35,855 bases of DNA, from the NCBI GenBank assembly GCA_021808425.1, contig JAKBBS010000005.1, positions 5,121-40,975 on the forward strand. Direction: 5' to 3'. The translations under genes and the position numbers were made by a program. The notes below the pieces were generated by a model. It saw only the letters and a program-made list of their open reading frames with translations. It was not told where the DNA came from and did no database searches. Below are positions 16,345 through 25,472 of this stretch, piece by piece (the stretch's first letter is position 1; each line of letters starts with the position of its first letter). The stretch is from Actinomycetes bacterium. Its GTDB lineage: Bacteria; Actinomycetota; Acidimicrobiia; Acidimicrobiales; Palsa-688.

Positions 16345-17672
16345 CCCCGCTACCCGCCCGGCGTCGCACAGAGCTGGGCCTGATCATCCTTGTCGTCTTG
16401 CTCACGGGCGGCTTCTACGCGTTGGCCGGATTCGGCAAAGCAGGAAGTCTCCCAGCGAACATAGGCCCACTCCTTGGAGCATTGTTCGCATTGCTGATCG
16501 TCGCCCACATCGCGATGCGCAAACTCGCTCCTCTCGCCGACCCAATACTTCTGCCGCTGGCGGGTCTGCTTAATGGCATCGGATACGTGTTCATCGCCCG
16601 CCTGTCGCCCCACGAGGCCCGACTGCAGGCGATCTGGACCACACTTGGTATCGGAGTGTTCGTGGCGACCTTGATCATTGTCCGTCGAGCCCGAGACCTC
16701 GAACGCCTCCGATACCTCTTCGCCGCTGTCGGCATCGGACTGCTGTTACTGCCGTTGGTGCCAGGTATCGGCGAGAACATCAACGGTGCCCGCCTTTGGA
16801 TCCATGTCGGCGCACTCAACTTCCAGCCGGGTGAAGTCGCCAAGCTCGCACTCGCCATCTTCTTCGCTTCCGTGCTAGCCGAGCGCGCAGATCTGCTCAG
16901 CCGCGGGACCCGGCGCATCGGGCGTTTCCTGGTGCTCGACCCGCGCTATCTCGCGCCGATCGTCACCGCCTGGGCGCTGTCGCTGGTCATCTTCCTTGCG
17001 GAGAACGATCTCGGCTCGTCATTCCTGTTCTTTGCCCTGTTCATCGGCATGCTTTGGGTTGCTACCGGAAGGACGCTCTACCTAGGGTTTGGGGCGGTCC
17101 TGTTCGGCGGTGGCTCATTGTTCGCCTTGAAGACGATCGGCCACGCTCGAACCAGGGTGCAAGGATGGCTCGACCCGTGGATACACGCTCAGACGTCCGG
17201 CTACCAGATCATCCAAGGCTGGTTCGCAATCGCGAACGGCGGACTTTTTGGACTCGGGCCAGGACAAAGCGGTGCCGCCTCCATCCCCGAGGCTTCGACC
17301 GACATGATCTTCGTGGTCATCGCCGAGGAGCTCGGCCTCGTCGGTGCGACTGCCGTCCTCATCGGGTTCTTGCTAATGGTCGGATCGGGCCTTCGAATTG
17401 CCGTTCGCTGTGAACGGCCTTTCGAAAAACTTCTGGCGGCAGGACTGTCTCTAATTCTTGGTGTGCAGACGTTTGTTATCGTCGCAGGTGTCACCCGGCT
17501 GATCCCGCTTACCGGGATAACGTTGCCGTTCGTCTCGTACGGTGGCTCGTCGCTGGTCTCCAACTACATCCTATTGGCGCTGCTACTGAGGCTTTCGCAC
17601 GGAGCGGAAAGCCCCACGGAAATCGGTGCACTCGCGGCATCTGATGGCCAGAGACTCGTAGGGACCCTATGA
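16341..17672 (+). CDS. rodA: RodA/FtsW-family peptidoglycan glycosyltransferase (SEDS)
   Basis: A 443-residue integral membrane protein with about twelve membrane segments. SEDS signatures are visible: NINGARLWIHVGALNFQPGEVAKLALAIF, FLAENDLGSSFLFF (catalytic-Asp region), GYQIIQGWFAIANGGLFGLG, STDMIFVVIAEELGLVG, and LPLTGITLPFVSYGGSSLVSNYI. It polymerises lipid II together with a class B PBP, here encoded by the next gene. Overlaps with both pstP and pbpA are 4 nt (ATGA), so translation is probably coupled. Confidence 0.95.
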   Translation: MTPLPARRRTELGLIILVVLLTGGFYALAGFGKAGSLPANIGPLLGALFALLIVAHIAMRKLAPLADPILLPLAGLLNGIGYVFIARLSPHEARLQAIWTTLGIGVFVATLIIVRRARDLERLRYLFAAVGIGLLLLPLVPGIGENINGARLWIHVGALNFQPGEVAKLALAIFFASVLAERADLLSRGTRRIGRFLVLDPRYLAPIVTAWALSLVIFLAENDLGSSFLFFALFIGMLWVATGRTLYLGFGAVLFGGGSLFALKTIGHARTRVQGWLDPWIHAQTSGYQIIQGWFAIANGGLFGLGPGQSGAASIPEASTDMIFVVIAEELGLVGATAVLIGFLLMVGSGLRIAVRCERPFEKLLAAGLSLILGVQTFVIVAGVTRLIPLTGITLPFVSYGGSSLVSNYILLALLLRLSHGAESPTEIGALAASDGQRLVGTL

Positions 17673-19222
17673 ACAGGCAAATTCGAGGGCTCGGACTAGC
17701 AATCAGTATCCTGTTCATTGCGCTGTTTGTGCAGCTCAACTACCTTCAGGTGCTTCACACCAAGAAACTCGCCGCGAACCCGCTCAACCACGCGACGATA
17801 GTCAACTCCTACACACTCCCCCGGGGCGACATCATCTCCGCCGATGGCGTAACGCTGGCGACGTCCGTAGCGACAAACGACCAACTCAAATATCTACGCA
17901 AGTACCCGACCGGGTCGCTGTTCGAAGGAGTAACGGGGTACTACTCCTACATCTACGGCTCGGACGGCGCGGAGGCCTATTACAACAATGTGCTGACTGG
18001 CAAGAGCAGCCCGTTCAAGTTCCCCACGTCGATCAATGGCTTCAAGAAGTTCCTGACCAAGTCGAACAACACGCAATCCATAACACTAACGCTGCTTGAC
18101 AAGTTGCAGAAGGTCGCCCAGAGCGGCCTGGCCGGCCGTGATGGGTCGGTGGTCGCCCTCGATCCGAAGACGGGAGCAGTCCTTGCGATGTATTCGAATC
18201 CGACGTTCGATCCGAACGGGCTTGCGAGCCACAATCCGACAGCAGTGCAGGCGAGCTACAAGGCAATCACCGCCCTCACCGGCGGACCGCTTGCCACTGC
18301 GTCCTACCGTCAGATCTTCTTCCCCGGCTCGTCTTTCAAGATCGTGACGGCGTCTGCGGTCTACGACCACAAACCTGCCCTCGCCTCCAAGACCTTGCCA
18401 ACTCTCACCAATCTGAACCTCCCCGACACCACGACGAAATTGCACAACTTTGCCGGCGAATCGTGCGGAGGGCAGATCTTGGCGCTGTTCACGGTTTCCT
18501 GTGACACCGGCTTCGCGCAGATCGGCCTCGATCTCGGCGCAGCGAACCTCTCCGCGGAGGCGAGCTCGTTCGGCTTCGACCAGGTTCCGCCTATCGACCT
18601 ACCGTTCCCTGCGAAATCCAACTTCCCCGCCGCCTCGAGCTTCGCGGCGAACCTGCCTACACTCGCCTACTCGGCGATCGGCCAGGAGAACGTCGAAGCT
18701 AGCCCCCTCGAAATGGCGCTGGTCGGCTCTGCGATCGCCGACGGCGGCCAGATCATGAAACCGCACATCCTCCAGTCGGTGACCAACTCCCAGAACCAGG
18801 TTGTGGAGACCTACAAACCCGCCAAATGGCTCCAGGCGACGTCAAGCTCGACCGCCGCACAGGTTACGAAGCTGATGATCTCCGTCGTCTCGTCCGCCAA
18901 TGGGACAGGAGGCGCAGCCCGGATCCCCGGGATACAGGTTGCGGCGAAGACCGGCACTGCGCAAACCGGGACGCACCACACCGACGACTGGTTCGTGGCG
19001 TTCGCCCCTGCCAACGACCCGCGGATCGTCGTGTCGGTCGTGTTGCCTAATCAGGGTAACCTCGTGTCCGACCAAGGGGGCACTCTTGCGGCCCCGATAG
19101 CCAAATCCATCATCGAAAGCTACCTTTCGACCACCTCCTCGGGGCAGTCACCTTCCACGACGTCGGGCAGTGCGAGTTCGAGCGCCCCGACGACCGGATC
19201 GACCAGCCCGACTGTAGGGTGA
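17669..19222 (+). CDS. pbpA: Class B penicillin-binding protein (PbpA-like transpeptidase)
   Basis: A 517-residue transpeptidase with an N-terminal membrane helix (about 6-24) and a dimerisation domain starting near YTLPRGDIISADG. The catalytic domain has SSFK (Ser 221, Lys 224), the second motif SCD (Ser 277, Asp 279) in place of SxN, and KTG (Lys 427) in VAAKTGTAQTG. SxD also occurs in some PBP2 proteins, so this does not imply loss of activity. The tail is Ser/Thr-rich and disordered. It is the partner of the RodA encoded just upstream and cross-links peptidoglycan outside the membrane. The ATG overlaps the rodA stop. Confidence 0.95.
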   Translation: MNRQIRGLGLAISILFIALFVQLNYLQVLHTKKLAANPLNHATIVNSYTLPRGDIISADGVTLATSVATNDQLKYLRKYPTGSLFEGVTGYYSYIYGSDGAEAYYNNVLTGKSSPFKFPTSINGFKKFLTKSNNTQSITLTLLDKLQKVAQSGLAGRDGSVVALDPKTGAVLAMYSNPTFDPNGLASHNPTAVQASYKAITALTGGPLATASYRQIFFPGSSFKIVTASAVYDHKPALASKTLPTLTNLNLPDTTTKLHNFAGESCGGQILALFTVSCDTGFAQIGLDLGAANLSAEASSFGFDQVPPIDLPFPAKSNFPAASSFAANLPTLAYSAIGQENVEASPLEMALVGSAIADGGQIMKPHILQSVTNSQNQVVETYKPAKWLQATSSSTAAQVTKLMISVVSSANGTGGAARIPGIQVAAKTGTAQTGTHHTDDWFVAFAPANDPRIVVSVVLPNQGNLVSDQGGTLAAPIAKSIIESYLSTTSSGQSPSTTSGSASSSAPTTGSTSPTVG

Positions 19223-19231
19223 GAGGGCCAA

Positions 19232-21202
19232 GTGACTGAATCTCCCACCGTGTTCAGCGACAGATACGAACTTGTCAACCACATAGCGCGCGGGGGAATG
19301 GCCCAGGTGTACCTGGCCCGGGATCTGCTCCTCGACCGGCCTGTCGCGCTGAAGGCGCTGTTCCCTGAGCTGTCGGTGGACCAGTCCTTCGTCGAACGTT
19401 TTCGCCGCGAAGCGAAGGCGGCAGCGAACCTTACGCACCCGAATATCGTCTCGATCTACGACTGGGGTCAGGGCGCTAACACGTATTTCATCGTGATGGA
19501 GTACGTCGACGGTCCGACCCTGTCGGCGATGTTGCGGGAGAACGGTCCTCTAGTCCCCGAGCACGCCGCCTCGATCGCTGCGAGCGTCGCTGCGGGCCTC
19601 GACTTCGCGCACCGCAGGGGGGTGATTCACAGGGACGTAAAGCCGGGGAACGTCCTCGTCGACTCCCGGGGCCAGGTCAAGGTAGCGGATTTCGGGATAG
19701 CGAGAGCCGTGGGAACGTCCGAGGATCTGACCCAGACGGGCTCCGTGATGGGTACTGCCACCTACTTCTCGCCCGAGCAGGCGCAGGGCTACCCGGTGGA
19801 CGCCCGCAGCGATGTCTACTCACTAGGGGTGGTCCTCTACGAGGCTGTTGCCGGCAGGGCTCCTTTCACCGGCGACAGTCCGGTTTCGATCGCCTACAAG
19901 CACGTCAAGGAAGCCCCCGTCCCGCCTTCTCAGGTGAAGCGGTCGGTTCCCGCTGCTCTCGAAGCGATAATCATGAAGGCGCTCGCAAAGAACCCCGCCG
20001 ACCGTTACCAGACAGCCGAGCAGATGCGTTCCGATCTTCTGCGCTATGCGAGCGGACAACGCCCTTTGGCCCCGGTCCTGGCTCCTACTGGGGTGCTGCC
20101 GATGGCGAGCGCCGAGCCGACGTTGACTCAGGCGCGCACTGCCGCAAACACAACCGGCCTCCTCCCGGCGACTGCGGTCGAGAGTACGCCTCCACGCAAC
20201 GGTTCGCGAGCGGGTCTCTACACGGCAATGGCGCTTCTCCTGGTGCTTCTCGCTGTCGGAGGTTACTTCGGTGGTCGAAAGGCAGGGCTTTTCGGATCAT
20301 CGGTCCGGACTTTGGCGGTCCCGTCGGGGCTGGCGGGCCAAACAGCGGCGGCCGCACAGTCCGAGCTTTCCGCGCAGGGGTTCACCAACGTCAAACAAAC
20401 GCCCGTAACGAGCTCCACGGTAAAAGAGGGATCAGTTGTCTCGACCAGCCCTCCCTCTGGAACGTCGATCCTCGCGAACGCGTTGCTCACCTTGAACGTG
20501 AGCTCCGGGCCACGACAAGTTTACGTCCCCAAAGTCGTCGGCAAATCGGCTAGCGCAGCAGATTCGGCACTAAGTGCGGCCGGCTTCGTCCCCCATAACA
20601 CCACCGCGTTCTCCACGACCGTGGGCAAGGGCGAGGTTGTATCGACCAGCCCTGCCGGCGGAACGTCTGCCTCGCAGGGCTCGGGGGTAGACGTGACCGT
20701 CTCGGGGGGCGCCCAGCAGGTAGCGGTCCCACCGCTCGTCAACTACAGCCAAGCGGTTGCGGGCGAAACCCTCGCTACGCTCGGCCTCAAACTCGGCGGG
20801 CAGACCAGCGAGCCGTCACAGACCGTTCCGGCCGGAGAGGTCACCCGGACCAGTCCGCCGGCCGGAACCGAAGTCCCGCTCGGTACGGCGATCACCTTGT
20901 ACGTCTCGACCGGGCCGCCACAGGTTACCGTGCCGGATGTGACCGGCGACTCGAGAGCTGCAGCCAAAGCAGCAATCAAGGCGGCCGGCCTGACGCCTTC
21001 GTTCTCGGTGGTTAGCGTGAGCGACCCCGCCCAAGACGGGCTGGTCCAGTCGGAGAGCCCACCGGCTGGCACATCGGTGACAAGCGGGACCTCGGTTGAC
21101 GTTGCGATCGGCTCCTACACCGCGTCCGCTACGACGTCCACGACGAGTCCGTCGACGACGACGACGACGACCGCTCCCACAGGCCCCGGGACGACCAGCT
21201 GA
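19232..21202 (+). CDS. pknB: PknB-like Ser/Thr protein kinase with four PASTA domains
   Basis: A 656-residue membrane kinase that senses cell-wall fragments. Kinase domain (about 11-270): glycine loop IARGGMAQVY, Lys 41 in VALKAL, HRDVKPGNV (133-141), DFG (153-155), an activation loop with TGSVMGTATYFSPEQA, and the Arg of PADRYQTAEQM. A juxtamembrane linker is followed by one membrane helix (about 330-350). Four PASTA repeats of about 65 residues run from about 360 to 628 (starts near LAVPSGLAG, VYVPKVVG, VAVPPLVN, VTVPDVTG), then a Thr-rich tail. The start is GTG 19232, 9 nt after pbpA. It is the only kinase of the operon; a separate pknA is absent. Its end faces trpG across only 14 nt. Confidence 0.96.
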   Translation: MTESPTVFSDRYELVNHIARGGMAQVYLARDLLLDRPVALKALFPELSVDQSFVERFRREAKAAANLTHPNIVSIYDWGQGANTYFIVMEYVDGPTLSAMLRENGPLVPEHAASIAASVAAGLDFAHRRGVIHRDVKPGNVLVDSRGQVKVADFGIARAVGTSEDLTQTGSVMGTATYFSPEQAQGYPVDARSDVYSLGVVLYEAVAGRAPFTGDSPVSIAYKHVKEAPVPPSQVKRSVPAALEAIIMKALAKNPADRYQTAEQMRSDLLRYASGQRPLAPVLAPTGVLPMASAEPTLTQARTAANTTGLLPATAVESTPPRNGSRAGLYTAMALLLVLLAVGGYFGGRKAGLFGSSVRTLAVPSGLAGQTAAAAQSELSAQGFTNVKQTPVTSSTVKEGSVVSTSPPSGTSILANALLTLNVSSGPRQVYVPKVVGKSASAADSALSAAGFVPHNTTAFSTTVGKGEVVSTSPAGGTSASQGSGVDVTVSGGAQQVAVPPLVNYSQAVAGETLATLGLKLGGQTSEPSQTVPAGEVTRTSPPAGTEVPLGTAITLYVSTGPPQVTVPDVTGDSRAAAKAAIKAAGLTPSFSVVSVSDPAQDGLVQSESPPAGTSVTSGTSVDVAIGSYTASATTSTTSPSTTTTTTAPTGPGTTS

Positions 21203-21216
21203 CAGGCTCCCATAGC

Positions 21217-21789
21217 TCACGCGCACATGTCGAGCCAGTTGCGAAGCATTCGATGTCCCTCGTCGGTGAGAACGGACTCGGGATGAAACTGAACGCCTTC
21301 AACCGAGTGCTCCATGTGGCGTATCCCCATGACGGTGCCGTCCTCGGCCGAAGCCGACACTTCCAGACTCCCGGGTAGACCGTCCGCTTCGACGACTAAG
21401 GAGTGGTAACGCGTAGCAACGACCGGGTTTTCGATTCCCTTGAACACTCCGCGCCCGTCGTGGCTGACCCTGGAAGTCTTGCCGTGCATCACCTGGTGTC
21501 GGACCACAGTGCCGCCATACAGTGCGCCGATGCACTGATGGCCAAGGCATACCCCGAGCACTGGACTGCGACCAGCGAACAACTCGATCAGCTCCATGCT
21601 CGCTCCTGCGTCCTCGGGACGCCCTGGGCCAGGCGATACGAGCACTCCGTCAGGATTCAAAGCGCTCGCCGCAGCAGAGTCGATTTCATCGTTTCGATAC
21701 ACGAGGGGTTCAGCTCCGAGCTCACCCAGGTACTGAACGAGGTTGTAGACGAACGAGTCGTAGTTGTCGATAACGAGGACCCGGGTCAT
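21217..21789 (-). CDS. pabA/trpG: Glutamine amidotransferase subunit of anthranilate/aminodeoxychorismate synthase
   Basis: A 190-residue class I glutamine amidotransferase that supplies ammonia to the TrpE or PabB partner. It shows VIDNYDSFVYNLVQYLG, SPGPGRPEDAG, the nucleophile loop GVCLGHQCIG (Cys about 81), TRYHSLVVE, and the catalytic His-Glu in VEGVQFHPESVLT. Length and motifs are complete. The partner subunit is not in the window, so folate or tryptophan use cannot be decided. Position next to crgA and pknB is common in Actinobacteria. Divergent from crgA with 51 bp between. Confidence 0.93.
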   Translation of the reverse strand: MTRVLVIDNYDSFVYNLVQYLGELGAEPLVYRNDEIDSAAASALNPDGVLVSPGPGRPEDAGASMELIELFAGRSPVLGVCLGHQCIGALYGGTVVRHQVMHGKTSRVSHDGRGVFKGIENPVVATRYHSLVVEADGLPGSLEVSASAEDGTVMGIRHMEHSVEGVQFHPESVLTDEGHRMLRNWLDMCA

Positions 21790-21840
21790 CTATCCACGGT
21801 AGCGCCCCACCATGAAGGCCAGAAGCCCTACTATCGGGGG

Positions 21841-22149
21841 ATGGCCAGGAAGACCAAAGACGCCCGACCAGGCCGAGTCACGCCGAAAGGCGGTCCTCCC
21901 AAGCGCAGAATCGCCGGTTCGGCGCCTGACGCGTCGAGCAGCGGCCGCTACACGGCGCCGATACCGAATGAGTTCAAGGTCAGCCCGTGGTGGGTGCCAG
22001 CGCTGATGATCGGGTTCTTCGGGATCGGCATCATCGTGATCCTGCTCAACTACCTGAGCCTGCTCGGCGGCCCCGCCAACAACATCTACCTATTCGTCGG
22101 TCTCGGCCTGATCGTCGCCGGGTTCATCGCCTCGACGCGCTGGCACTGA
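21841..22149 (+). CDS. crgA: Cell division protein CrgA
   Basis: A 102-residue membrane protein typical of Actinobacteria. A basic N-terminus (MARKTKDARPGRVTPKG) and linker precede two membrane helices with the family hallmark SPWWVPALMIGFFGIG (about 49-72) and IYLFVGLGLIVAGFIASTRWH at the C-terminus. CrgA helps assemble the divisome with FtsZ, FtsQ, FtsI and CwsA in mycobacteria and affects sporulation septation in Streptomyces. ATG 21841 was chosen because the family N-terminus begins here; the longer frame upstream is antisense to trpG. Confidence 0.93.
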   Translation: MARKTKDARPGRVTPKGGPPKRRIAGSAPDASSSGRYTAPIPNEFKVSPWWVPALMIGFFGIGIIVILLNYLSLLGGPANNIYLFVGLGLIVAGFIASTRWH

Positions 22150-22168
22150 CCGGCGCGTCGGCTTTCTG

Positions 22169-22205
22169 CGACCGCTGGGCGCCTCCCACGAGCATCCAGC
22201 GGTCG
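22169..22205. terminator. Bidirectional hairpin between crgA and the thiolase gene
   Basis: CGACCGCTGG and CCAGCGGTCG form a perfect 10-bp stem around a 17-nt loop, in the 84-bp gap between convergent genes. No T-run follows on either strand. Confidence 0.55.
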
Positions 22206-22233
22206 ACAGACTTCCCTGCTTGAGCCCTTGGGC

Positions 22234-23427
22234 CTAACCCAGGCGCTCGATGATCGTCGCGTTAGCCATACCGCCGCCTTCGCACATGGTCTGAAGACCG
22301 TAACGGCCTCCTGTGCGCTCGAGCTCGTTGAGGAGTGTGGCCAAAAGCTTGGTACCGGAAGCTCCAAGCGGATGGCCGAGCGCGATAGCTCCTCCGTTGA
22401 CGTTGACTTTCGACATGTCAGCGTGGTGCTCCTTGGCCCATGCCAGCACCACAGGGGCGAACGCCTCGTTGATCTCGACGATGTCGATGTCGTCCATCGT
22501 CAGTTTGGATCGCTCTAAGACCTTGGCGGTCGCAGGAATCGGCGCCGTGAGCATGATCTGCGGATCGTCGCCAGCGAGGGCGAATCCATGGAATCGTGCG
22601 CGGGCCTTGAGTCCGAGCGCTGCCGCCTTCTCCTCGCTCATGATCAAGACAGCGGAAGCGCCGTCGGTGATCTGAGAGGAGTTCCCTGCGGTGATCTTTC
22701 CGTCGGCCTTGAATGCAGGCTTCAGCTTGCCGAGCGACTCGACGGTGCTGTCTGCACGGATCCCCTCGTCAGCGACAACCACCTCGTCGGACTCGGTGAC
22801 TTTGCCCGTCTCCTTGTCCTTGTGCTTGGAGTTGACAGGCGTGATCTCGCGCTCGAAACGACCCTCTTCGGTGGCCCTCGCCGCCTTCTGGTGACTGGAC
22901 GCGCTGAACGCGTCGAGATCCACCCGACTCAGGTCCCAACGGTCCGCGATCATCTCGGCACCGATCCCTTGTGGCACCAAGCCGCCTTTCGGCGCGTAAC
23001 GAAGTCCGACGGTAGGCCCGAAAGGGAAGCCCATCCCCTGCCCGGCGCTCCCGCCCATGGGCACAAGACTCATAACCTCGACCCCAGCCGCTATCACGAC
23101 GTCGTACTGGCCTGCCATGACACCTTGGGCGGCGAAATGAACCGCCTGCTGGGACGACCCGCACTGCCGGTCCACCGAAGTGCCGGGGACCGACTCGGGA
23201 AAGCCTGCCGCTAGAACGGCATTGCGTGCGACGTTGAAGGCCTGCGCACCGGTTTGGCTGACGCATCCCATGATCACGTCATCGATAAGCCCGGGATCCA
23301 AGTCATTTCGCGTCGCTAGCGCCTTCAGTACTTCAGCCGCCAGGTCCACCGGGTGCCAGCCGGACAGCTTCCCGTGGCGCTTTCCACCCGCTGTACGAAC
23401 AGCGTCAACGATAACTGCAGTCGGCAT
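22234..23427 (-). CDS. Acetyl-CoA C-acyltransferase (thiolase)
   Basis: A 397-residue thiolase acting in beta-oxidation or acetoacetyl-CoA formation. It has the nucleophile in SVDRQCGSSQQAVHFAAQ (Cys about 90), the DVVIAAGVEVMSLVPMG region, NEAFAPVVLAW, NVNGGAIALGHPLGASG with catalytic His, and the second Cys in CEGGGMANATI. The N-terminus IVDAVRTAGGKRHGKLSGWHPVDLAAEVL is like actinobacterial FadA-type degradative enzymes. All catalytic residues are present. It stands alone, with no dehydrogenase or hydratase gene next to it, so the substrate is open. Start ATG 23427 behind GAAGGA. Confidence 0.93.
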   Translation of the reverse strand: MPTAVIVDAVRTAGGKRHGKLSGWHPVDLAAEVLKALATRNDLDPGLIDDVIMGCVSQTGAQAFNVARNAVLAAGFPESVPGTSVDRQCGSSQQAVHFAAQGVMAGQYDVVIAAGVEVMSLVPMGGSAGQGMGFPFGPTVGLRYAPKGGLVPQGIGAEMIADRWDLSRVDLDAFSASSHQKAARATEEGRFEREITPVNSKHKDKETGKVTESDEVVVADEGIRADSTVESLGKLKPAFKADGKITAGNSSQITDGASAVLIMSEEKAAALGLKARARFHGFALAGDDPQIMLTAPIPATAKVLERSKLTMDDIDIVEINEAFAPVVLAWAKEHHADMSKVNVNGGAIALGHPLGASGTKLLATLLNELERTGGRYGLQTMCEGGGMANATIIERLG

Positions 23428-23582
23428 TCCTTCTCCTTGGTCGATAGTTCTCTAGGCAGAACATACCGCCGCGACGGTGGGGAGGGACAATGATCCCCGC
23501 CGTCCGACGCTCAAATCCCTACCGCCTCTGTGGCGGTCTCTGCGGCAGTGAGCAGTCCGTGCCAGAGCGCGAACCCGATCGC

Positions 23583-24218
23583 CTACTTATCGGGTTGCGG
23601 CGTGAAGCGGAGGTACGGCCGCAGCTCCGTGAATCCCTTGGGGAACTTCTCCTTGGCGGATTCATTGTCGATCGCCGGCGAGATGATCACGTCCTGGCCA
23701 TCCTGCCAGTCAGCCGGGGTTGATACCGAGAACTTCGCCGTCAGCTGGAGAGAGTCGATCACGCGAAGAATCTCCTGGAAGTTGCGCCCGGTGCTCTGCG
23801 GATAGGTGATCGTAAGCTTCACCTTCTTATCCGGGCCAATCACGAAGACCGAGCGCACAGTGACCGTGTCGGATGCGTTCGGGTGGATCATGCCATACAG
23901 GTCGGCCACTTCCCGGGTCGGATCGGCAATGATCGGGAAATTCACGGAAGTGCCCTGGGTGTCGTTGATGTCGGGTACCCAGCCGTTGTGCGAATCGATG
24001 GGGTCGACGCTGACCGCGATCACCTTCGTGTTGCGACGGGCGAACTGGTCCGCAAGTTTCGCTACCGCACCGAGCTCTGTCGTGCACACGGGGGTGAAGT
24101 CCTTAGGATGCGAAAAAAGCACACCCCAGCCATCGCCAAGCCATTCGTGAAACCGGATTGTTCCTTCGGTGGTTTCAGCGGTGAAATCCGGTGCCTCGTC
24201 GCCTAGTTGCAACGCCAT
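23583..24218 (-). CDS. 1-Cys peroxiredoxin (Prx6 type)
   Basis: A 211-residue peroxidase reducing hydrogen peroxide and organic peroxides. It shows LGDEAPDFTAETTEG, the active site FSHPKDFTPVCTTELG (Cys 45, with conserved Pro and Thr), VSVDPIDSHNGWVPDI, FPIIADPTREVADLYGM, VRSVFVIGPDKKVKL and the long C-terminal arm of the Prx6 group (WQDGQDVII). No resolving cysteine is visible, so an external thiol must reduce it. Whether the mycoredoxin-reductase fusion does so is a guess. Start ATG 24218 after AGGAGG. Confidence 0.93.
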   Translation of the reverse strand: MALQLGDEAPDFTAETTEGTIRFHEWLGDGWGVLFSHPKDFTPVCTTELGAVAKLADQFARRNTKVIAVSVDPIDSHNGWVPDINDTQGTSVNFPIIADPTREVADLYGMIHPNASDTVTVRSVFVIGPDKKVKLTITYPQSTGRNFQEILRVIDSLQLTAKFSVSTPADWQDGQDVIISPAIDNESAKEKFPKGFTELRPYLRFTPQPDK

Positions 24219-24375
24219 GTGATCATGACCTCCTGTTTGAAATGTCGTGTCTCGGCTTCCCTGGCCGCGATGACCACCAGTGGCGGTGGGTCGCCGCCTA
24301 TCAGAATCAGCATCCTAAGGCGCCGTTCTGCACCTAGCAGAGTACCGGGGCCGGCCGATAACGTGACTAGGTTCG

Positions 24376-25296
24376 TCAACTTTCACGCCATGCAATCCCT
24401 TCTCGGCGGAGCCGCTCCATTGCTCGCAGTCGTATCTCCCTTACCACGAAGACATGCCTGCCGGGCTTGGTAGTCGCTATGACTCTCAGGGTCACACCGT
24501 TGACGTTGGAGAAATCCTGCGCACCGACAAACGTAGGTTCCCCCGTGATGTCCCCAGCCCATTTCGGATCCGTCGCCACGTCTCGTGCCGCGGCTTCAAG
24601 GGCTTCGCCGGCCTTCGTCAAATCTGTCCCGAGTGGGACCACGACGTCGACCAATGCCTGACTGTCGCTTTCGGTGTCGTTGCTTAGAGTTCGGATATCC
24701 CCGTTAGGAACGTATATGACGCTTCCGTCTGCTCCGCGAAGGCGCGTGACCCGCAGCGTGACGCCCTCGACCGTCCCGACGGTTGCCGTGGGACCGACAC
24801 CTACAGTCACCCTGTCACCCAGCCCGTACTGATCTTCCGCAAGGATCAGTGCTCCTGACAGAAAGTCTTTAACGAGAGTTTGGGCGCCGAATCCGAGCGC
24901 CGCGCCGATAACGGTCGCTGTAGCTACGAAAGGCAGCAAACTGATGTTGAACTCGCCCAGTACCGTCAGGATCGCAACCAACCATATTGTCGCCCGGATG
25001 ATCTGAGCGAACGCTCCAGCGAGAGTCTTAACCCGCGCTTCGCCGCGCCTCGAAGTGTCCGTGAGCGGCGAAACCACCCGGAGCGCACTCACGGCACGAG
25101 GCGCCAGCCTATTGACCACTTTTGTGAGGATGAAGGCGGCGATAAGTATGACGGTTATCCGCAGCGGCGCGCTCAGATAGATCTGCGCCGTGTGGGCGGT
25201 CGACGAACTGACGCCGAGGTCGATGAGCAGTTGGTGGATGGCACCGCGGTCCGCTGTAGCGGAGCCGGACGCGACGGTGGAGCTGGCGAGATTCAC
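24376..25296 (-). CDS. MscS-family small-conductance mechanosensitive channel
   Basis: A 306-residue membrane protein. Three membrane segments lie in the first 150 residues; the pore-lining helix is FVATATVIGAALGFGAQTLVKDFLSGALILAEDQYGLGDRV, the Ala/Gly-packed TM3 and start of the beta domain. The beta domain carries GTVEGVTLRVTRLRGADGSVIYVPNGDI, the MscS signature, followed by an alpha/beta end domain. It releases solutes on osmotic downshock. Start GTG 25296. Divergent from rpmH across about 180 bp. Confidence 0.9.
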   Translation of the reverse strand: MNLASSTVASGSATADRGAIHQLLIDLGVSSSTAHTAQIYLSAPLRITVILIAAFILTKVVNRLAPRAVSALRVVSPLTDTSRRGEARVKTLAGAFAQIIRATIWLVAILTVLGEFNISLLPFVATATVIGAALGFGAQTLVKDFLSGALILAEDQYGLGDRVTVGVGPTATVGTVEGVTLRVTRLRGADGSVIYVPNGDIRTLSNDTESDSQALVDVVVPLGTDLTKAGEALEAAARDVATDPKWAGDITGEPTFVGAQDFSNVNGVTLRVIATTKPGRHVFVVREIRLRAMERLRREGIAWRES

Positions 25297-25324
25297 ACCA
25301 GTGGACCGTCAAAGCACATGACTT

Positions 25325-25336
25325 GTATTATAATAC
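25325..25336. promoter_or_regulatory. AT-rich 12-bp palindrome with a perfect -10 box, between mscS and rpmH
   Basis: GTATTATAATAC is self-complementary and contains TATAAT on both strands (25329-25334 on plus). No good -35 box is found 16-18 nt away on either strand. It may be the -10 region for rpmH-rnpA, for mscS, or both, or an operator. The 140 bp from here to rpmH hold no other gene. Confidence 0.35.
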
Positions 25337-25463
25337 GTCGCTGAGACAGGACCCGGCTGGCGAAGGTCGTTTAGGACGACTATCCTTCTAATTAGCCAGA
25401 TGGCTGCGTCTTTGACGCGCGTCGATCTCGCCCGGGACTACCGGCGATAGCGCAGCCGGGACC

Positions 25464-25470
25464 GAGGAGG
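25464..25470 (+). promoter_or_regulatory. Shine-Dalgarno sequence shared by rpmH and the long rnpA frame
   Basis: GAGGAGG ends 6 nt before the rpmH GTG (25477), the normal distance, but only 2 nt before the rnpA-frame ATG (25473), which is too close to be efficient. This decides the rpmH start and suggests more L34 than long RnpA is made if both starts are used. Confidence 0.75.
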
Positions 25471-25472
25471 CG

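Noticed and set aside
18497..18505. Inactive transpeptidase because SxN is SCD
   Set aside because: SxD occurs in active PBP2-type enzymes, and the SxxK and KTG motifs are intact.
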